The translations under genes and the position numbers were made by a program. From positions 246,975 through 310,974 of the forward strand of contig CH003198.1 in NCBI GenBank assembly GCA_000149265.1: a stretch of DNA of 64,000 nt, in the 5' to 3' direction. This document shows, piece by piece, positions 62,101-64,000 of the stretch (its first letter is position 1; each line of letters starts with the position of its first letter). Below the pieces are notes generated by a model. The model was not told where the DNA came from. It made no database searches and saw only the letters and a list, made by a program, of their open reading frames with translations. This DNA is from Ciona savignyi (Eukaryota; Chordata; Ascidiacea; Phlebobranchia; Cionidae).

Positions 62101-63702
62101 TCGCCGCGTTTTAGAAGTAACCGCGTTCAGACTTATAATGTGCGATGGCGGGGCAGACGAATCATGGGATAAGTAATATAAACACGAAGTCACCGAAGCG
62201 TAGTGGTCACGGCCCACTGCGTGTCACCTAAGTTGACCGGCTATGCTGCAACTGCTCATTCCGCGTCGAAATACCACAGGTAGCAGGTACCAGCCACACA
62301 ATAGGAAGGTATCAGGTGTTACTCTGCATACCTGGGATAGAATTGCGGTGACGATTCTCGCCAAACCTACGTGTCATGGGAATTAACTGTTATTTGTTCA
62401 GCGGCTGCGAGCGCTGGGGTTGTCGGCGAAGTTTGGTTCATCGTGCTAATGTGCATCATTGTCCTGCTGCTGATTATCATCGTCATAGTGTGCCTTCTTC
62501 GTCGACGGAAAGGCGGAAAGTATTCAGGTTTGTGGAATAGAATACGACTAACTGTTACATAAATCATAAATCGCGAATAAAAAGTCAGCTCTTTAAAATA
62601 AATCATTTTTGTGGAATAAATCAAACTAAACTAACTTGTTCTGTCACTGCTTATACCGCTGACTTTTTAGTCGCGAGTGATTTATTTGGAATTTATTAAT
62701 TATTTAAATCCTTATTTGATTATAGCTGAACCAACTCGACCTTGCCTAAAAGTGTAGGAGTCATTCCCCTTTTTTAACTTGATTTATATTTAACCTGGTG
62801 GTCGGTTGGAAGAGTCGTCTCTGTTTGCCAAACCACTTGGCTGCATACCGCGTCAGACTAACCTCTGTGCGACACGATTTTTTACCGGTATAGTTTTGAA
62901 CCCGTTAGGGGCTATTTACACAGACAGTTCTTGTATAGAAGTCCGTATATGTATCAGTCGCGCCAACCATTCGGCCACACGGCCGTACCTGCGAATATAC
63001 ACCCCGAAAGTTTAAATATAGGCTATTTCTATGCCCGCAGTTGCAGAGAAAGAAGGACAGCTCGTGGACCAGGAATCCCAGCAGGTTAAATCCGACGAAT
63101 ACAAGTAAGCTTTCCGTCTATGTTTAAACGTACTGGATATTTCATGTTGGACTTTAACTAGCATTCGCAAGTGACACGACATGTTGTAGACTTTAATTTA
63201 CCGTAAAACTTCTATTTGAACGCAACCTCTATTTTGGCGCCACTTTTAAAAGAACGCCACTATAAAAGAAGGGTTAAAATAGAGCGTCACCCTTTTTTTT
63301 TTAACTGCATTTAAATATAGGTTTTACGGTATTTTAAAACCAAACGACAAAGTACAAAAAAGTAAATTTATATGAAATATTTTGATTTCTTAGAGTATAA
63401 CTTTCTCAAAGTCACAATTTTAAATTTGCTGGATTTAGACCGAACACGTGTTTATTAAGCACTTGTTATTAGCGTAAACATCATTTCAAAGCCGACATTC
63501 CTGGCCCCGGTGCTACATAAACACTCCCCTACTAATAATGAGCTTGCCCCTATATCTCACCTTGCACCTGTGTCCTAGCGTTGCAGCATATCATGCATAG
63601 CTTCCCTCGTTCAAGCTATACATGCTGACGTAATTATATATCCTAACTTGTCAAACAACATTTTTAATCCTTTCTTTCTTTTTCTTGCGCCCACAGGCGG
63701 AT
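41176..63702 (+). CDS. L1CAM-like: L1-family cell adhesion molecule (L1CAM/NrCAM/neurofascin type), 3' end outside window
   Basis: Neural Ig-superfamily adhesion receptor. Exons: 41176-41257, 42518-42635, 44338-44448, 45354-45469, 45977-46128, 46806-46938, 47907-48018, 48249-48386, 48454-48653, 49392-49535, 50316-50463, 50792-50996, 51452-51632, 52090-52200, 52570-52773, 53067-53187, 54144-54322, 54568-54717, 55205-55354, 55738-55873, 56743-56891, 57989-58102, 58484-58654, 62402-62527, 63041-63104, 63697-63702. All phases agree; 1173 codons lie in the window. Signal peptide 1-20, then IIEIPPEVPRPPTIT as in NrCAM/neurofascin. Ig1-Ig6 fill residues 30-613 and five FnIII domains 614-1108, the second with NGPGF as in L1 proteins. 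The membrane helix is near 1120-1141, followed by RRRKGGKYS, the family's juxtamembrane signature. The ankyrin-binding FIGQY region must lie past the right edge. Ig6 lacks both disulfide cysteines. Confidence 0.93.
41530..41735 (-). repeat. SINE family A, old copy
   Basis: Only short blocks survive (cgacaatcgtctgattacctcg, gctattgcagtgta). It lies in intron 1 of the L1-like gene. Confidence 0.5.
42291..42368 (-). repeat. SINE family B
   Basis: Family description: on its own strand it reads gtgtggccgaatggttaacg (A box of Ser/Leu tRNA type), then an AT-rich spacer. It ends tcatgggttcgaaacttggc (B box) and a ctcggtaaaa tail, about 110 bp in all. This copy has the tail end, the gcccatcaatggg block and the A-box end. 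Confidence 0.75.
44480..44706 (-). repeat. SINE family B, two tandem copies
   Basis: Units at about 44480-44566 and 44601-44706, each with a gatgggctcgtc block; the second ends in ccattcagccacacgaccgta. Confidence 0.8.
45140..45232 (-). repeat. SINE family B, diverged
   Basis: agtttcgtacccaat block and accattcggctacaca end. Confidence 0.6.
45530..45665. mobile_element. Half of a telomere-like-core MITE
   Basis: Starts aaaactgctcattaaaacc and runs through ctaaccctagcc units like the two copies above. The right arm is missing. It lies in the intron after the Ig1 exons. Confidence 0.6.
45681..45832 (-). repeat. SINE family B, two partial copies
   Basis: ggcgggctcttcac...cattcaaccacacgc, followed by a second B-box piece tgtcgagcccaaggtgggatcg. 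Confidence 0.55.
47050..47145. repeat. A-rich simple repeat, (ACATAAAAAA)n-like
   Basis: Irregular run of acataaaaa units in the intron between Ig2 and Ig3. Confidence 0.8.
48678..48852 (+). repeat. SINE family B, one full and one partial copy in tandem
   Basis: Cleanest plus-strand copy (48680-48790), followed by a second head from 48803 with the same ctcgtgtggccgaatgg start. Confidence 0.9.
49043..49294 (-). repeat. SINE family B, two tandem copies
   Basis: Units 49043-49146 and 49186-49294, both starting accgag(c/a)caagtt and ending in the ttcggccacac block, shortly before the exon at 49392. Confidence 0.85.
49765..49883 (-). repeat. SINE family B
   Basis: gttggaacccgtgatggg block and aaccattcggccacacgaccg end. 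Confidence 0.75.
51060..51372 (-). repeat. SINE family A
   Basis: Body and both ends recognisable, in the intron between the two Ig6 exons. Confidence 0.75.
52312..52425 (+). repeat. SINE family A tail fragment
   Basis: Blocks ggtaacccgatggtgggcac and gaggataagcatg only. Confidence 0.55.
54880..55035 (-). repeat. SINE family A fragment
   Basis: Block ccggagctattgtagtgtgt and following body pieces, in the FnIII-3 intron. Confidence 0.65.
55055..55158 (-). repeat. SINE family B, diverged
   Basis: ttttgaacccagggcttctcgc block, cggtcgctataaccattt end; close to the exon at 55205. Confidence 0.65.
55400..55705 (+). repeat. SINE family A, rearranged
   Basis: A cacaacacactac block precedes the gctagtcggttgtgtccttg block, followed by a complete body and tail. 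Either two overlapping insertions or an internal rearrangement. Confidence 0.75.
56024..56396 (+). repeat. SINE family B, three tandem copies
   Basis: Units at about 56024-56136, 56171-56272 and 56290-56396, each with a gtggcc(g/c)aatggtta start and a gggtt(c)gaaac(t)-type end. A fourth, very decayed unit may lie at 56523-56655. Confidence 0.88.
57009..57263. mobile_element. Probable hAT-like MITE
   Basis: Starts ctggggtcggcaacctgcgg and ends near aaggttgacctttgg, an imperfect inverse. tgcggctctt / tttgcggctccc blocks lie inside. No clear target duplication. Confidence 0.45.
57545..57752 (-). repeat. SINE family A
   Basis: Tail and body present and little diverged; the head is cut. Confidence 0.8.
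57803..57882 (+). repeat. SINE family B, 5' part
   Basis: Head cttgtgtggccgaatggtca and spacer; the B box is lost. Confidence 0.65.
59120..59412 (-). repeat. SINE family B, three diverged tandem units
   Basis: Units near 59120-59207, 59220-59318 and 59337-59412, with accgaggcaagttttgaaccc and accattcagccaaacgac-type ends. Confidence 0.65.
60385..61642 (-). CDS. Nested antisense gene: secreted basic protein, probably a divergent FGF
   Basis: Two exons, 61642-61345 and about 60907-60385, stop TGA at 60385-60387, about 273 residues. Exon 1 encodes a basic leader, then the hydrophobic stretch FPPFLLLLVVSFAM, which could be a signal peptide or anchor. Donor gtaagt at 61344. Exon 2 resembles the FGF beta-trefoil core in order: SGRGVVLSF, SHRFIAWRSNKL, IIFYQEFEIPGTENCSF, PGSFRLYKK, VTYASVKRTG, lining up with the FGF pattern GVV...S.F.AM...G.L...C.F.E...N.Y...YPG.F. 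The tail is rich in Cys and Arg (CRKCRQRARDTCRR), which could bind heparin. Ciona has a divergent FGF called FGFL; whether this is that gene is a guess. The acceptor could also be 9 nt further in. The exon is much more GC-rich than its surroundings, and the gene sits wholly inside an L1-like intron. Confidence 0.5.
62884..62992 (-). repeat. SINE family B
   Basis: accggtatagttttgaaccc at the left, caaccattcggccacacggccgta at the right, just before the exon at 63041. Confidence 0.8.
63697..63702 (+). other. Candidate 6-nt microexon of the L1-like gene
   Basis: Six bases, GCGGAT, are framed by a long pyrimidine tract ending in cccacag and by a perfect gtaagt donor. It fits the frame after the previous exon (phase 2) and leaves the phase unchanged, adding two residues (K/R-rich) to the cytoplasmic tail. 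Vertebrate L1 genes have a neuron-specific 12-nt RSLE mini-exon in the same tail. Confidence 0.6.
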
Positions 63703-64000
63703 GTAAGTATAAGTTTTCATTTCCTGCTGTGTCTGCTGCATTTTAACCTTGCATTCGTGGTTCCGCATGTTTGTGATTCCGTGGTTTCCGTAGATTGCGG
63801 CTTTTCCGTTGCTAATCGCGATTAGCGGCTTGGGTCAAAGTTCGGTACACTTTAAAAGCGGTTATACAGGTTGTATTCTTACCAGAACCGATTTCAGTCA
63901 ATCGGTAGATTGGTTGGCCCTGGATCCCATAGCGTTATGTACTTGCCAAAGTTGATTTATGTGTCATGTCTGTAATAAGTTTAGTTTGAGTAATGCAACC

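Noticed and set aside
1-64000. CRISPR arrays, operons, prokaryotic signals, LTR or virus-like elements
   Set aside because: None seen. The exon-intron genes are animal; the tandem repeats present are ordinary minisatellites; no paired long terminal repeats or viral domains were recognised.

Overview
The window looks like a tunicate genome, most likely Ciona (C. intestinalis/robusta or a close relative). It is AT-rich, with compact chordate-type genes split into many small exons by short GT-AG introns, and it is littered with tRNA-derived SINEs and small DNA-transposon relics. The species is inferred from gene content and repeat style; no search was run. A run of 100 N (29200-29299) is an assembly gap.

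Layout. (1) 48-11151, minus strand: a complete gene for an hnRNP U / HNRNPUL-type protein (SPRY domain plus P-loop polynucleotide-kinase-like domain). It has a 5.6 kb first intron and two alternative 3' ends. (2) 11.2-23.4 kb: gene-poor DNA holding SINEs, two foldback elements of Mutator type, fragments of another inverted-repeat family, and a 2 kb hAT element with a piggyBac-like element nested in it. (3) 23393-33707, minus strand: a complete 13-exon ankyrin-repeat DHHC palmitoyltransferase of the ZDHHC17/ZDHHC13 (HIP14) family, 609 residues predicted. One zinc site of its DHHC domain has lost three of four ligands. It carries a textbook U12-type AT-AC intron, and two of its splice acceptors appear to come from transposable elements. 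(4) 33.8-41.1 kb: intergenic DNA with SINEs and MITEs. (5) 41176 to beyond the right edge, plus strand: an L1-family cell adhesion molecule (L1CAM/NrCAM/neurofascin type). The signal peptide, six Ig domains, five fibronectin III domains, the membrane segment and the start of the cytoplasmic tail are all readable across 25 exons plus a likely 6-nt microexon. (6) 60385-61642, minus strand: a small GC-rich two-exon gene for a secreted, basic, FGF-like protein, nested antisense in the last large intron of the L1 gene.

Exon joins were checked by reading phase. In all three large genes every junction given keeps the frame, and the hnRNP U and ZDHHC coding lengths are exact multiples of three. The genes do not form an obvious pathway: one is a nuclear RNA-binding protein, one a Golgi/vesicle acyltransferase, one a neural adhesion receptor and one a probable growth factor.

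Two SINE families dominate the repeats. Family A (about 300 bp, tRNA-like head) is spread over the whole window. Family B (about 110 bp, resembling a Ser/Leu tRNA) was found only from 42 kb onward, inside the introns of the L1 gene, often in tandem.
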